Below the pieces are notes generated by a model. The model was not told the DNA's origin. It saw nothing but the letters and a program-made list of their open reading frames with translations, and did not search any database. The translations under genes were made by a program, and so were the position numbers. From the NCBI RefSeq assembly GCF_021206925.1, contig NZ_JAJPRF010000001.1, positions 248,001 to 312,000 on the forward strand: 64,000 nt of DNA, read 5' to 3'. Position 1 is the stretch's first letter. The number at the start of each line of letters is the position of its first letter. Shown here piece after piece: positions 52,257 to 61,140 of this stretch. The DNA comes from Rhodoflexus caldus (GTDB lineage Bacteria > Bacteroidota > Bacteroidia > Cytophagales > Thermoflexibacteraceae).

Positions 52257-52287
52257 AACGGGTAAAGACATCTTGCCTTTACCCGTT
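52257..52287 (-). terminator. Rho-independent terminator of the SusCD operon
   Basis: AACGGGTAAAG and CTTTACCCGTT pair perfectly over 11 positions at 52257-52287 with a 9-base loop. On the minus strand the stem is followed by ATTTTTATAAC. It lies 21 bases after the last gene of the operon. Confidence 0.85.
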
Positions 52288-52308
52288 ATCATCTGATAAT
52301 TATCGCGC

Positions 52309-52878
52309 TTATGGAATCAGTGTAATGCGATAGAAGAATGGCGAGTTATAATATACACCACCTGTAATGTTTACACCCGTATTGCGCGCGTTAAAAGCAC
52401 GACCGTTGGTCAGACGAATGGTAGCATCTATCTCTATCTGGTCAGTAGCAGCTACCTGATTTACCTGTAACCCCAATGTTTGCAGCACCTCAGATAAACG
52501 AACAACCATTGTATGGCGTGGCAAACCGCTCGCTGCATTACGCGTAAAAGCTGATGCAGGAATAGAGCGGAAGTTGCGATAGGCCACGTTGTTAGTGCCG
52601 TTGGCAGGCGTTCTGTCCACAAAACGCACTTGCAAGTCATACGACTGTAAAAGCGCGCCATTCTGATTATCAACCGCTTCTATTTCGTAAGAAATCTGAG
52701 AAGCAGCGTTTCCGGCTGAAATCTGCTGGCTAGACGGATTGATGGAAATAGTGCGCATGTAAGCCCCATTTTCCAAATCAGTAATAGGTGCAACCCTGTC
52801 TATCATTTCTGTCTTGCAAGAAGCTGTTAGGGCAGCAATCGCAAGCATTGCAGAAAATGTCTTGATATATTTAAACAT
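52309..52878 (-). CDS. Small lipoprotein encoded after SusD
   Basis: A 189-residue lipoprotein with the lipobox in AALTASC near residues 15-21. The rest is beta-rich with SNTVxY-type strands (ISINPSSQQISAGNAASQISYEIEAVDN) but matches no known family. It is the third gene of a SusC-SusD operon and ends just before the terminator. Such third lipoproteins can cap or bind ligand at the outer surface. I take the second Met, at 52878 (MFKYIKTF), as start, two codons after the alternative; the upstream GTG-like context is unclear. Confidence 0.75.
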   Translation of the reverse strand: MFKYIKTFSAMLAIAALTASCKTEMIDRVAPITDLENGAYMRTISINPSSQQISAGNAASQISYEIEAVDNQNGALLQSYDLQVRFVDRTPANGTNNVAYRNFRSIPASAFTRNAASGLPRHTMVVRLSEVLQTLGLQVNQVAATDQIEIDATIRLTNGRAFNARNTGVNITGGVYYNSPFFYRITLIP

Positions 52879-52914
52879 AGTCAAATCGTAATTAAAGTTG
52901 AAACTAACACTGAA

Positions 52915-54564
52915 TTATCTCACAAAACCCGCAGGATTTTTATCCCAGAACACAGGCGTCTCTACGTTATTTTTTTGCTTAGCGTTAGAATTACGGTTAG
53001 CAAATACCGCAGGGTAGAAGAATGAACGAATGAAACCGCCCGGGTTAACCTCCAATGCAGGCTGCATATTGCCGGGTTTGCCGGTACGACGATACATGTT
53101 GTAGGCTTCTACACCGTTGCCATGCAATGCAATCCAGTATTCGCGCAGAACAACGTCTAAGCGTTGGTCGTCGTTTGCAGCAGCATCGTACAGCGCCAAT
53201 ACGCGTGTAACATAGCGGTTCACTTCGTTTTCCCAGTTGATACCGCGTGCAGCTTCAAAAGCTGTTACAACGCTGCCTTCAATGGTGCTTAACGCATAGC
53301 TTCTTACGTCTGCCATAGACTTGCGGATAGCGGATTCCAACAGTGCACGCGGGTTGCCTGTAGTGCGCAGTGTCAGTGCTGCTTCAGCAAGCATGAAGTC
53401 GGTGAAAGAAGACATCATGATTGGGTGAATACCTGCTCCTTGTGCACCTGCAACCAGCGCTACGGGCTGGCCACGGTCGTCATCAAAGCGGCCACCGGCA
53501 GGATACAAGCCCCAAGCAGTGCGGCGCAGACCATCGGGTGGAATACCTTCATTGCTCAGGTGGTCGCGACCCCAGTAGCCTAAATCGGCAAAGGTACCGA
53601 AGCAGTAAGGCATACCGGCAGGATAGTGCGCAGGTGCTTGGTTGTTAATACAACGCAACTCGTTTACATCGCGAGTGTTGCGAATAACTTGACGGTAGAA
53701 ATAGAAACGAGCACGCGGGTCCGGAAATCCTTTTGACTCAACCAATGTCCACATGTAGAAATTGGACTGATAGTCGCCACCACCGGTAGGAGAATACTGG
53801 CTGGCATAACGAGGATGACGGCTGTCGGGGTTTGCCAAGTTAGCGCTGTAACGGAAAGCCATGCTTTGAGCACCTGTGCTGATTAATTGATTGCCTGCAA
53901 TCAGGGCATTAATACCGGCAGTAGCAGCACTTGGGTTAGCCAAACGGCTGGTCAGTAACAACTTTAACTTGATGGTATTAGCTGCACGAATCCAGCTGTC
54001 GCGGTTACCTCTGAAGAAGTAGTCGGTAGGTACAGAAGCTGCATTGGCACCAAAGTTGGCGATAGCTCTGTCTAAGTCGGCAATGGCTGCCTGATAGATA
54101 GATTCACCGGAGTCTGTTTTAGGGTTGAAGTTATTGGCATCCAGCGCTTCGGAGAAAGGAACTTCACCAAAATAATCTACCATGGTTGCCATCACGTATG
54201 CACGTATCACGCGGGCAATACCGGCATGAACGGGCAGGTTGGCACGTTCTGACAGTTCAATAAGTGTTTTGGCATCAGTCAGAATGTTGGCATAACCGTT
54301 TGTCCAAAGAGCATCCAAGTTTTGCGGTGTATAAGCGTTGGCATATACCGCTGCTCCTTGGTTCAACATGCGCGTCAGGCGCATACCCGGGTCGCTTGCC
54401 TGATTGAAGAAGGTCGCAAAATCTAACTGTATCCTGTTGAGCAGGAAGTTAGGGCTGGCATTGCTCAGCGTTACGGCATTGGGGCTGTCCAGTAAGTCCA
54501 ACTTACATGAGTTGAACAGCACAAGGCCAATGGCTAATGAAAAGACTTTTATATATTTCAACAT
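52915..54564 (-). CDS. SusD/RagB-family outer-membrane lipoprotein
   Basis: A 549-residue lipoprotein with lipobox LVLFNSC at about residues 14-20, then a long helical SusD-like domain (QLDFATFFNQASD, NTIKLKLLLTSRLANPSAAT) and the C-terminal NSNAKQKNNVETPVFWDKNPAGF typical of SusD/RagB proteins (SusD-like 2 group). It works as the lid and ligand-binding partner of the SusC transporter upstream. Substrate is not told by sequence; there are no glycoside hydrolases in the operon, so a peptide or other nutrient is possible. Confidence 0.92.
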   Translation of the reverse strand: MLKYIKVFSLAIGLVLFNSCKLDLLDSPNAVTLSNASPNFLLNRIQLDFATFFNQASDPGMRLTRMLNQGAAVYANAYTPQNLDALWTNGYANILTDAKTLIELSERANLPVHAGIARVIRAYVMATMVDYFGEVPFSEALDANNFNPKTDSGESIYQAAIADLDRAIANFGANAASVPTDYFFRGNRDSWIRAANTIKLKLLLTSRLANPSAATAGINALIAGNQLISTGAQSMAFRYSANLANPDSRHPRYASQYSPTGGGDYQSNFYMWTLVESKGFPDPRARFYFYRQVIRNTRDVNELRCINNQAPAHYPAGMPYCFGTFADLGYWGRDHLSNEGIPPDGLRRTAWGLYPAGGRFDDDRGQPVALVAGAQGAGIHPIMMSSFTDFMLAEAALTLRTTGNPRALLESAIRKSMADVRSYALSTIEGSVVTAFEAARGINWENEVNRYVTRVLALYDAAANDDQRLDVVLREYWIALHGNGVEAYNMYRRTGKPGNMQPALEVNPGGFIRSFFYPAVFANRNSNAKQKNNVETPVFWDKNPAGFVR

Positions 54565-54588
54565 AAGAAATCAAATTTTGAGGGATTG

Positions 54589-57500
54589 TTAGAAGTTAAG
54601 ACGGAGCGTACCACCGAAACGACGGGAAGCAGGACCTGTCAGGAACTCAAAGCCCAAACCGTTGCCTACACCTAAACCTAAGTTATCGGTATCCAGACGC
54701 AAATACTTCGGTATGTTGATAGCACGATACCAGAGGTTGTTGCCTTGCAGCGATACGGAAACGCCCTTGAACGGTGTTTTAGCTACCAGATTTTTAGGCA
54801 AATTGTAAGACAGAGATGCCTCACGGATACGGAAAGTTGAACCGTCAAAAATACGGCCTTCATCACCAAAGAAATAGATGGAGTTAAAGTGATAATCGGA
54901 TGCCGTAATCTGGATATCGTTTGGCGTACCATCTTGCTTCACACCGGGCAGAATGAAGGTTTGAGAACGGTCGAACTCTGTATCCTTGGTCAAACCGCGA
55001 CCCAGCAAAGCACCTGCCGTACTGGAATACAACGCACCACCGTGGCGATATTCGAGCATCAGGTTAAAGCTGAAACCTTTGTAGTTCAATGTGTTAATCC
55101 ATGAAGTATTGAATGCAGGGTTAGGGTCGCCCAGCTCGCGCAGGTTAGGGTCAGCCAGATACAAGCCACCACCATCTACAATGCGGTTGCCGTTAGCATC
55201 ACGACGGAAGGCAGTACCTTTAATCATGTTGAAAGGACGTCCCGGAACAGCAAAGTTGCCTAAGTTAGTAAAGCCTGCTACCACAACCTCTTGCAACTGT
55301 CCGCCCAATTCTACTGTAATAGGTACGTTGCGGCTGAAGTTCAGCACAGTTTCCCATGAGAAATCATCTTTGCGGATAGGAGTTGCGTTTACAGCCAATT
55401 CAACACCCGTGTTACGGATTTTACCGATGTTAATGGCAGTGCTGGTATAACCTGTGGCAGGGTCAATTGGCGTGTTGGTAATCAGGTTGGTAGTCTCGCG
55501 GCGATACCATGTGAAGTCCACACCAATTTTGTTGTTGAACAGTTTGCTTTCAACACCCAACTCATATTCGGTAATTAACTCCGGCTTCAGGTTTGGGTTG
55601 CCTAAGAAATTGTCTACTGTGTGAGTCTGAGAAACGTTGCCACTTGCATCTAAGAATGCACGTGAGTTTTGGTTCAGAATATTACGTGTGCTGTATGGCG
55701 TAGGGAAACCCGCAGAAGTACCCACACCGGCACGAATTTTTAACTCGTTCAATGTGCTTGACTGAAGTCCTTCAAATGCTGTGGTAGGAATGAATGAAAT
55801 ACTGCCGGATGGGTAGAAAATACGGCGGTTAGCCAATTCCACAGTAGAAGTCCAGTCATTGCGGGCTGCAAAGTTGGCAAACAAGAAGTTTCTGTAGTCA
55901 GCCGTAACTTCACCGTAAACACCTATACGGGTTTGCTCTTGTGTGAAGCTGGTTGCAGCGTTATCGATAAAGTTGTTGTGGCGCATCAGACCGAATGCCA
56001 ACTGGTTAACACTGCGGATGGATTGCTCATCGTAACGGTCGTTACGCATGTTGGCACCCAACTTACCGGCCAAGGTCAGTTTGTCGTTCAACTGTTTGGA
56101 ATAAGACATAATTACGTCGTGGTTCCAAATCGTGTTTACGATGTCGCGGGTGAAATATGCACCTTGTACGAAGTCCACACCACCTTTGTTAAACTGAGCT
56201 TCCTGACGTTCGTTGTAAGTATCTAGACCTACGCGGTAAGTAACAGAAAGGTTCTCTGCCAAATCTACGATAACCGAGTTAGATGTAAAGAAGCGGTTAG
56301 TAATGCTTGGCGTTTTGTAGTATTTCAAAATCCAACGAGGGTTCGGAATGTCGTTACCACTGCGGAAGTAAACACTGCGGTTATCAACAGGGCTTTCAAA
56401 AGGCAATCCCATCAAATCTATGTTACGCGGGGTGTACATCACGTTTGCTAACACAGAAGGGAAACCGTTCAACGTGTTGTTACCCTGACCGGCGTTCAGT
56501 GGAGGAGTTTGCACGTCGGTATTGACAAAGTTGAATGAAGTATTGATGGTTACACCTTTCACTACTTGCGTGCGAGCACCCAAGCCCAATGTTAAACGCG
56601 CCAAATCGTTGTTGGGAATATAACCCTGCTCGCGATTGTAGCCTACTGAAACGTTGTAACTGGTAGTACCATTACCACCGCTAAGGTTGAGCGATGTATT
56701 GCTTACTATACCGGTGCGGAAGAAATCGCGCACGTTGTTCGGGAAGGTGGTAATCGGATATGGGTTATTAGCTACAAAATCAGCAAAAGCAGCTCGCAAA
56801 CCGGCATCTTGCAATACTGCATACGGGTGTGAAGGGAAAGCACCGATAGACAATCCAAGCTCCTGACGGCGCTGGTACTCACTGATGCTGGGTCCCCAGT
56901 TACTGAAGAAGTAACCTGAGTTTTGTTGGAAACCACCAATATAAGTGTTTTGATACACCGGCAGAACGGCAGTGTTACCAAAAACAGACTGTGTCAGTGT
57001 AATTTCGGCAGGCTTGTTTTTAGTGCTGGCGTTCTTAGTTGTAATCAAGATTACACCGTTGCGGCCTTGGTCGCCGTAAAGTACGGCGGCAGCCAAACCT
57101 TTCAATACAGAAACGTTCTCAATGTTATTGGGGTCAATATCCAAAAAGCGGCTGGATGCAGTCTGACCACCGTTAATAAAGTTACCCTGTGCGTTAGTGG
57201 CAGAGTTAAAAGGCACACCGTCCACTACGAAGAGCGGCTGAACCGAGCCTGTAATGGAAGAATAACCGCGAATGGTAATGTTGGTACCGGTACCGGAAAC
57301 ACCTGATGTCTGAGTGATGTTTACACCGGCGATTTTACCTTGCAGTACGCGACCAACGTCGGCCAGTGGGCGGTCTGCAATTGCATTCTGATTAACTGTT
57401 GCAACTGCATAACCTAAGGCTCTTTTCTCACGGGCGATGCCTTGTGCTGTTACAACCACTTCGCTCAACTGCTTGGTATCAGGGGCTAACACAACATCTA

Positions 57501-57771
57501 TGGTCGTTCTGCCACCAATTTCCACCTCCTGCGTCAGGAAGCCTACAAATGAAAATACAAGCTTGGTTGTCCCTTCCGGAACACTCAGCTTGTACTTGCC
57601 TTCACCATCAGAAACCACGCCTGTGCTGGTTCCCTTTGCCAATACGTTAACGCCGGGGAGGGGCGAATTATCCTCAGCAGAGATAATTTTACCCGAAATC
57701 ACCCGATCCTGTGCATACACCGAGCACGCTATCAGCGCCCATAATGCACTGAAGAGTAGGAATCGCTTCAT
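54589..57771 (-). CDS. SusC/RagA-family TonB-dependent outer-membrane transporter
   Basis: A 1060-residue TonB-dependent transporter. Signal peptide residues 1-20 end at VYAQ; a carboxypeptidase-D-like domain follows (RVISGKIISAEDNSPLPGVNVLAKGTSTGVVSDGEGKYKL), then the TonB-box linker with LSEVVVTAQGIAREKRALGYAV and the plug (VLQGKIAGVNITQTSGVSGTGTNITIRGYSS). The barrel ends in FGGTLRLNF. It imports substrate with the SusD-like lid encoded 24 bases downstream. An upstream -7 element is only weakly matched (TACTTTTC), so promoter strength is unclear. Confidence 0.93.
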   Translation of the reverse strand: MKRFLLFSALWALIACSVYAQDRVISGKIISAEDNSPLPGVNVLAKGTSTGVVSDGEGKYKLSVPEGTTKLVFSFVGFLTQEVEIGGRTTIDVVLAPDTKQLSEVVVTAQGIAREKRALGYAVATVNQNAIADRPLADVGRVLQGKIAGVNITQTSGVSGTGTNITIRGYSSITGSVQPLFVVDGVPFNSATNAQGNFINGGQTASSRFLDIDPNNIENVSVLKGLAAAVLYGDQGRNGVILITTKNASTKNKPAEITLTQSVFGNTAVLPVYQNTYIGGFQQNSGYFFSNWGPSISEYQRRQELGLSIGAFPSHPYAVLQDAGLRAAFADFVANNPYPITTFPNNVRDFFRTGIVSNTSLNLSGGNGTTSYNVSVGYNREQGYIPNNDLARLTLGLGARTQVVKGVTINTSFNFVNTDVQTPPLNAGQGNNTLNGFPSVLANVMYTPRNIDLMGLPFESPVDNRSVYFRSGNDIPNPRWILKYYKTPSITNRFFTSNSVIVDLAENLSVTYRVGLDTYNERQEAQFNKGGVDFVQGAYFTRDIVNTIWNHDVIMSYSKQLNDKLTLAGKLGANMRNDRYDEQSIRSVNQLAFGLMRHNNFIDNAATSFTQEQTRIGVYGEVTADYRNFLFANFAARNDWTSTVELANRRIFYPSGSISFIPTTAFEGLQSSTLNELKIRAGVGTSAGFPTPYSTRNILNQNSRAFLDASGNVSQTHTVDNFLGNPNLKPELITEYELGVESKLFNNKIGVDFTWYRRETTNLITNTPIDPATGYTSTAINIGKIRNTGVELAVNATPIRKDDFSWETVLNFSRNVPITVELGGQLQEVVVAGFTNLGNFAVPGRPFNMIKGTAFRRDANGNRIVDGGGLYLADPNLRELGDPNPAFNTSWINTLNYKGFSFNLMLEYRHGGALYSSTAGALLGRGLTKDTEFDRSQTFILPGVKQDGTPNDIQITASDYHFNSIYFFGDEGRIFDGSTFRIREASLSYNLPKNLVAKTPFKGVSVSLQGNNLWYRAINIPKYLRLDTDNLGLGVGNGLGFEFLTGPASRRFGGTLRLNF

Positions 57772-57914
57772 GCTTTGAAATTTAGTAGGTTCAACAAATT
57801 CGCGTCAATGCTACGAAAAGTATCAATGAAAATCAAAAAAACGTTAAAAAAAATCCTTACTATCCGTATAAAACTTGCTTAATTGCGGTTGTAACCTTGT
57901 TTTACATCGTAAAT

Positions 57915-59540
57915 ATGAAAAACCTCACTTCTTACGATTTCATCATTGTTGGGGCCGGCTCGGCAGGCTGCGTGTTGGCACACCGCCTTTCGGAAAATCC
58001 GGCTAACAGCGTGCTGCTGCTGGAAGCAGGCAAACCCGACAGCCATATGAAAATTCACATCCCCGGCGGCTATACGGATTTGTTTCGCACCGAGGTGGAC
58101 TGGGCTTTTTACTCCGAGCCGCAACCCTTCGCCGAAAACCGCAGCATTTTTCTGCCCCGCGGCAAAACACTGGGAGGAAGCAGCAGCACCAATGCAATGG
58201 CTTATATCAGAGGACATCGGAATGACTTTGATTTGTGGGCAGCAGCGGGCAATCGGGGCTGGGACTATCAAAGTGTGCTGCCTTATTTCAAAAAATCGGA
58301 ATACAACGAAACCATCCGCAACGAATACCACGGACAAAACGGGCTGTTGAATGTGAGCAATTTGGCATTTGTTACGCCCTATGGCCCGGCATTCATAGAA
58401 GCCTGTGCGCAAACAGGTATTCCAAAAACAGACGATTTCAACGGCGCACAACAGGAAGGCGCAGGCTTTTTTCAATTTACCATCAAAAACGGCAGGCGGC
58501 ACAGCACGGCAACGGCTTTCATTAAAACCGCAATCAACCGCCCTAACCTCACCATCGTTACCCAAGCCCACACAACCAAAATTTTACTGGCCAACGACAA
58601 GGCAACAGGGGTAGAGTGTTTGGTAAAAGGCACTCTGCAAACTTTCAAAGCCAATAAAGAAGTCATAGTCAGTGCAGGCGCTTTTGCGTCCCCACAACTG
58701 CTCATGCTTTCGGGCATCGGCGCAACTGACGATTTACGGCCGCACGGCATAGAGGTTAAGCATCGGCTGGAAGGTGTAGGTAAAAATCTGCACGACCATT
58801 TGTTCTATCCTGTCAGTATGCTTTCTAAACAGGCAGTAGGCAAAAACCACGTGCTAAAACCACTGAACATGCTGGGGGCACTTTTTACCTACCTGACCAC
58901 AAAAAAAGGCGTACTCACCACAGGGCCACTGGAAGCCAATGCTTTTGTAAAAACCACACCGGATGCCGTGCAACCCGACCTGCAACTGCACATGGCACCC
59001 GTACAGGTGGGCGATAAGTACGGAATAGACATTTATGACCTGAGCAACTATCCTACCGACCGCGATGGTTTTGTCATCTTGCCGACCCTTTTACAGCCGC
59101 AAAGCCGCGGTTATGTCAAACTGCGCTCCGCCAACCCTACCGATGCACCTGTTATTCAGCCCTTGTTCCTGTCGCAAGAAGCAGACCTGCAACTGCTGGT
59201 TAAAGGCGGCAAGATAGCACAGGAAATTTTGCAGCAACAAGCGCTCGATGGTCTGCGCGACCGCCTGCATTTCCCGCTTCCCAATATCAGCGATGACGAG
59301 TGGGCAAACCATATACGCCGTTCGTTTGAAACGGTTTATCATCCGGTAGGTACTTGTAAGATGGGCAGCGATGAACTTTCGGTAGTCAATGAACGGCTGC
59401 AAGTGCATGGTATCGAGGGCTTGCGCATAGCAGATGCGTCTATTATGCCGCGCATAGTATCGGGCAATACCAATGCTGCCTGTATTATGATTGGCGAAAA
59501 AGCAGCCGATATGGTACTGGCCGATTACGCGAACAGTTAA
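57915..59540 (+). CDS. GMC-family oxidoreductase (choline/alcohol dehydrogenase-like)
   Basis: A 541-residue flavoenzyme. FAD motifs are DFIIVGAGSAGCVLAHRLSE near residue 8, GGSSSTNAMAYIRGHRNDFDLWAAAGN near 90, and the second GMC signature GAFASPQLLMLSGIG near 262. The C-terminus has the catalytic His in YHPVGTCKMG and Asn in SGNTNAACIMIGEKAADM. It oxidises an alcohol or choline-type substrate with FAD, cytoplasmic since no signal is seen. ATG 57915 is the start; a TTG 18 bases upstream would add six residues. It is divergent from SusC. Confidence 0.92.
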   Translation: MKNLTSYDFIIVGAGSAGCVLAHRLSENPANSVLLLEAGKPDSHMKIHIPGGYTDLFRTEVDWAFYSEPQPFAENRSIFLPRGKTLGGSSSTNAMAYIRGHRNDFDLWAAAGNRGWDYQSVLPYFKKSEYNETIRNEYHGQNGLLNVSNLAFVTPYGPAFIEACAQTGIPKTDDFNGAQQEGAGFFQFTIKNGRRHSTATAFIKTAINRPNLTIVTQAHTTKILLANDKATGVECLVKGTLQTFKANKEVIVSAGAFASPQLLMLSGIGATDDLRPHGIEVKHRLEGVGKNLHDHLFYPVSMLSKQAVGKNHVLKPLNMLGALFTYLTTKKGVLTTGPLEANAFVKTTPDAVQPDLQLHMAPVQVGDKYGIDIYDLSNYPTDRDGFVILPTLLQPQSRGYVKLRSANPTDAPVIQPLFLSQEADLQLLVKGGKIAQEILQQQALDGLRDRLHFPLPNISDDEWANHIRRSFETVYHPVGTCKMGSDELSVVNERLQVHGIEGLRIADASIMPRIVSGNTNAACIMIGEKAADMVLADYANS

Positions 59541-59637
59541 GCAAGCAACACAAATTGGTATGGCGGCATTTTGGAATTAGCATAAAAAGCGCAAGTGGTT
59601 TGCGGAAATCTTTTGTGTAAATTATTGAAAAGCAAGT

Positions 59638-59678
59638 ATTTAAACCTGATAGTTCGTGGAGTTCTGTCAGGTTTAAAT
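59638..59678. repeat. 12-bp perfect stem-loop after the GMC gene
   Basis: ATTTAAACCTGA (59638-59649) and TCAGGTTTAAAT (59667-59678) pair perfectly with a 17-base loop. No U-run follows. It lies in the 207-bp gap between the GMC gene and the ydcF-like gene and may be an inefficient terminator or a dispersed repeat; nothing else is evident in that gap. Confidence 0.6.
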
Positions 59679-59747
59679 GTAAAAAGCAGTGGCAACCCGC
59701 TTGCTCTATTATGCACTTTTTAATTTGACTGATTGCTAAATTGCAGC

Positions 59748-60524
59748 ATGTTTTTCCTGTTTTCCAAACTACTGACTTTCCTGATTAACCCCTTGTTCTG
59801 GCTGATGGGTGGGCTTTTGTGGGCATGGCTCACCCGAAATGCCAAAAGGCGCAAACATCTATTGATTGCCGTAACTGTTACCTTTTGGCTGCTGGGCAAT
59901 CCGTGGCTTGCCAATGAAGTTTTGCTGCAATGGGAAGTCCCCCCTACTCCGTTTGCCAATGTGCCGAACGATAAATACAAAGCCGCCATCGTGCTGATGG
60001 GCATGACGCAGGACAGCAAATCGCCCAAAGACCGAGTGTATTTCATGCGCGGTGCCGACCGACTGCTGTATGCCATCAGGCTTTACAAAGAGGGCAAGGT
60101 AAAAAAGATAATCATCAGCGGAGCGTATATTGACAAGCTGTCTGCCATTGCAGCCAAAGGAGCAAATAACGTTGTTTCCATTTGCCGAATGGCAGGCATA
60201 CCCGATGAAGATATTCTCACGGATGAATTATCGCTCAACACACATGAAAATGCGGTTTACACCGCACAACTGTTGCAAAAAAACGGCATCAGCCCCGCCG
60301 AGTGCATCATGGTAACATCGGCTTTTCATATGCGCCGAGCAATGCTTTGCTTTCGGAAACAGGGCATTGAGGCGCTGCCGTTTCCTGCCGATTTTTACAG
60401 TGAAGACCGCTTCTTTGACATTGGGCGCATGACCGTACCCTCTGCAGTTGCCATTGACCGATGGAATATTCTGCTCAAAGAATGGACAGGGATTGTCGTA
60501 TATCGGCTGGCAGGCTATATCTAA
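59748..60524 (+). CDS. YdcF/SanA/ElyC-family DUF218 membrane protein
   Basis: A 258-residue protein with two N-terminal membrane helices (about residues 8-24 and 38-55) and a DUF218 domain. The family motifs are AAIVLMGMTQDSKSPKDRVYFMRGADRLLYAIRLYKEG, KIIISGAY, DILTDELSLNTHENAVYTAQLL and CIMVTSAFHMRRAMLCFRKQGI. Relatives affect envelope integrity and possibly lipid-carrier recycling. ATG 59748 (MFFLFSKLL) is preferred to the TTG 15 bases upstream. It converges on dcd with a 4-base overlap. Confidence 0.88.
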   Translation: MFFLFSKLLTFLINPLFWLMGGLLWAWLTRNAKRRKHLLIAVTVTFWLLGNPWLANEVLLQWEVPPTPFANVPNDKYKAAIVLMGMTQDSKSPKDRVYFMRGADRLLYAIRLYKEGKVKKIIISGAYIDKLSAIAAKGANNVVSICRMAGIPDEDILTDELSLNTHENAVYTAQLLQKNGISPAECIMVTSAFHMRRAMLCFRKQGIEALPFPADFYSEDRFFDIGRMTVPSAVAIDRWNILLKEWTGIVVYRLAGYI

Positions 60525-61057
60525 AACTTATTTTTCCACATCATGGATTCTACCGGCTTTTCGTGGCGTTCGTTATACTTGGCGGATGGCTTGCGGTTGT
60601 AATAATGCCTGATTTCACCCTGAATGGTAAAGAAAATAAGCTGCCCAATGGGCATTCCGGCATATACCCGCACGCGTTGGGAAACCGATATTTCAAGCGT
60701 CCAATGATTGCAAAAACCTACATCGCCTTTGCCTGCCGTAGCGTGAATATCAATCCCCAGCCTGCCTACGCTCGACTTGCCTTCCAGAAACGGCACATGC
60801 GCATGGGTTTCGGTGTATTCTTGCGTAACACCTAAGTAAAGTTTACCCGGTTCTAACACGTAGCCTTCTTCCGGTATTTCAAAGGTGCTGATGGTATTGT
60901 GTCTGCGGGCATCCAGCACCTCTTCATCATAAGTGGCGAGCCATTTTCCCAGATGTACGTCATATGAATTGGTGCCAAGACACTCTTCGCGAAAAGGCTC
61001 AATAACAATTTGGCCTGATTGAATATGTTTTAAAATTTCAAGGTCGGTCAGAATCAT
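60521..61057 (-). CDS. dcd: dCTP deaminase
   Basis: A 178-residue homotrimeric enzyme that converts dCTP to dUTP. Signatures are EECLGTNSYDVHLG, FLEGKSSVGRLGIDIHATAGKGDVGFCNHWTLEIS (with the Ser, Arg and Glu of the active site) and RVYAGMPIGQLIFF. The ATG at 61057 (MILTDLEI) is used; two extra codons upstream are possible. It is encoded alone on the minus strand between the convergent ydcF-like gene and the terminator of the ATP-grasp gene. Confidence 0.93.
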   Translation of the reverse strand: MILTDLEILKHIQSGQIVIEPFREECLGTNSYDVHLGKWLATYDEEVLDARRHNTISTFEIPEEGYVLEPGKLYLGVTQEYTETHAHVPFLEGKSSVGRLGIDIHATAGKGDVGFCNHWTLEISVSQRVRVYAGMPIGQLIFFTIQGEIRHYYNRKPSAKYNERHEKPVESMMWKNKF

Positions 61058-61084
61058 AAGCAAAAGAGAATTTACGAATTAAAA

Positions 61085-61117
61085 AATAAGCCCCCGCAGC
61101 AGAGGCGAAGGCTTATT
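61085..61117 (-). terminator. Rho-independent terminator after the ATP-grasp gene
   Basis: On the minus strand AATAAGCC and GGCTTATT pair (61110-61117 with 61085-61092) around a GC-rich loop that can pair further, and are followed by TTTTTAATT. It lies 24 bases after the ATP-grasp stop. Confidence 0.8.
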
Positions 61118-61140
61118 CAGACAAAAAAGCAACAGTCAAA

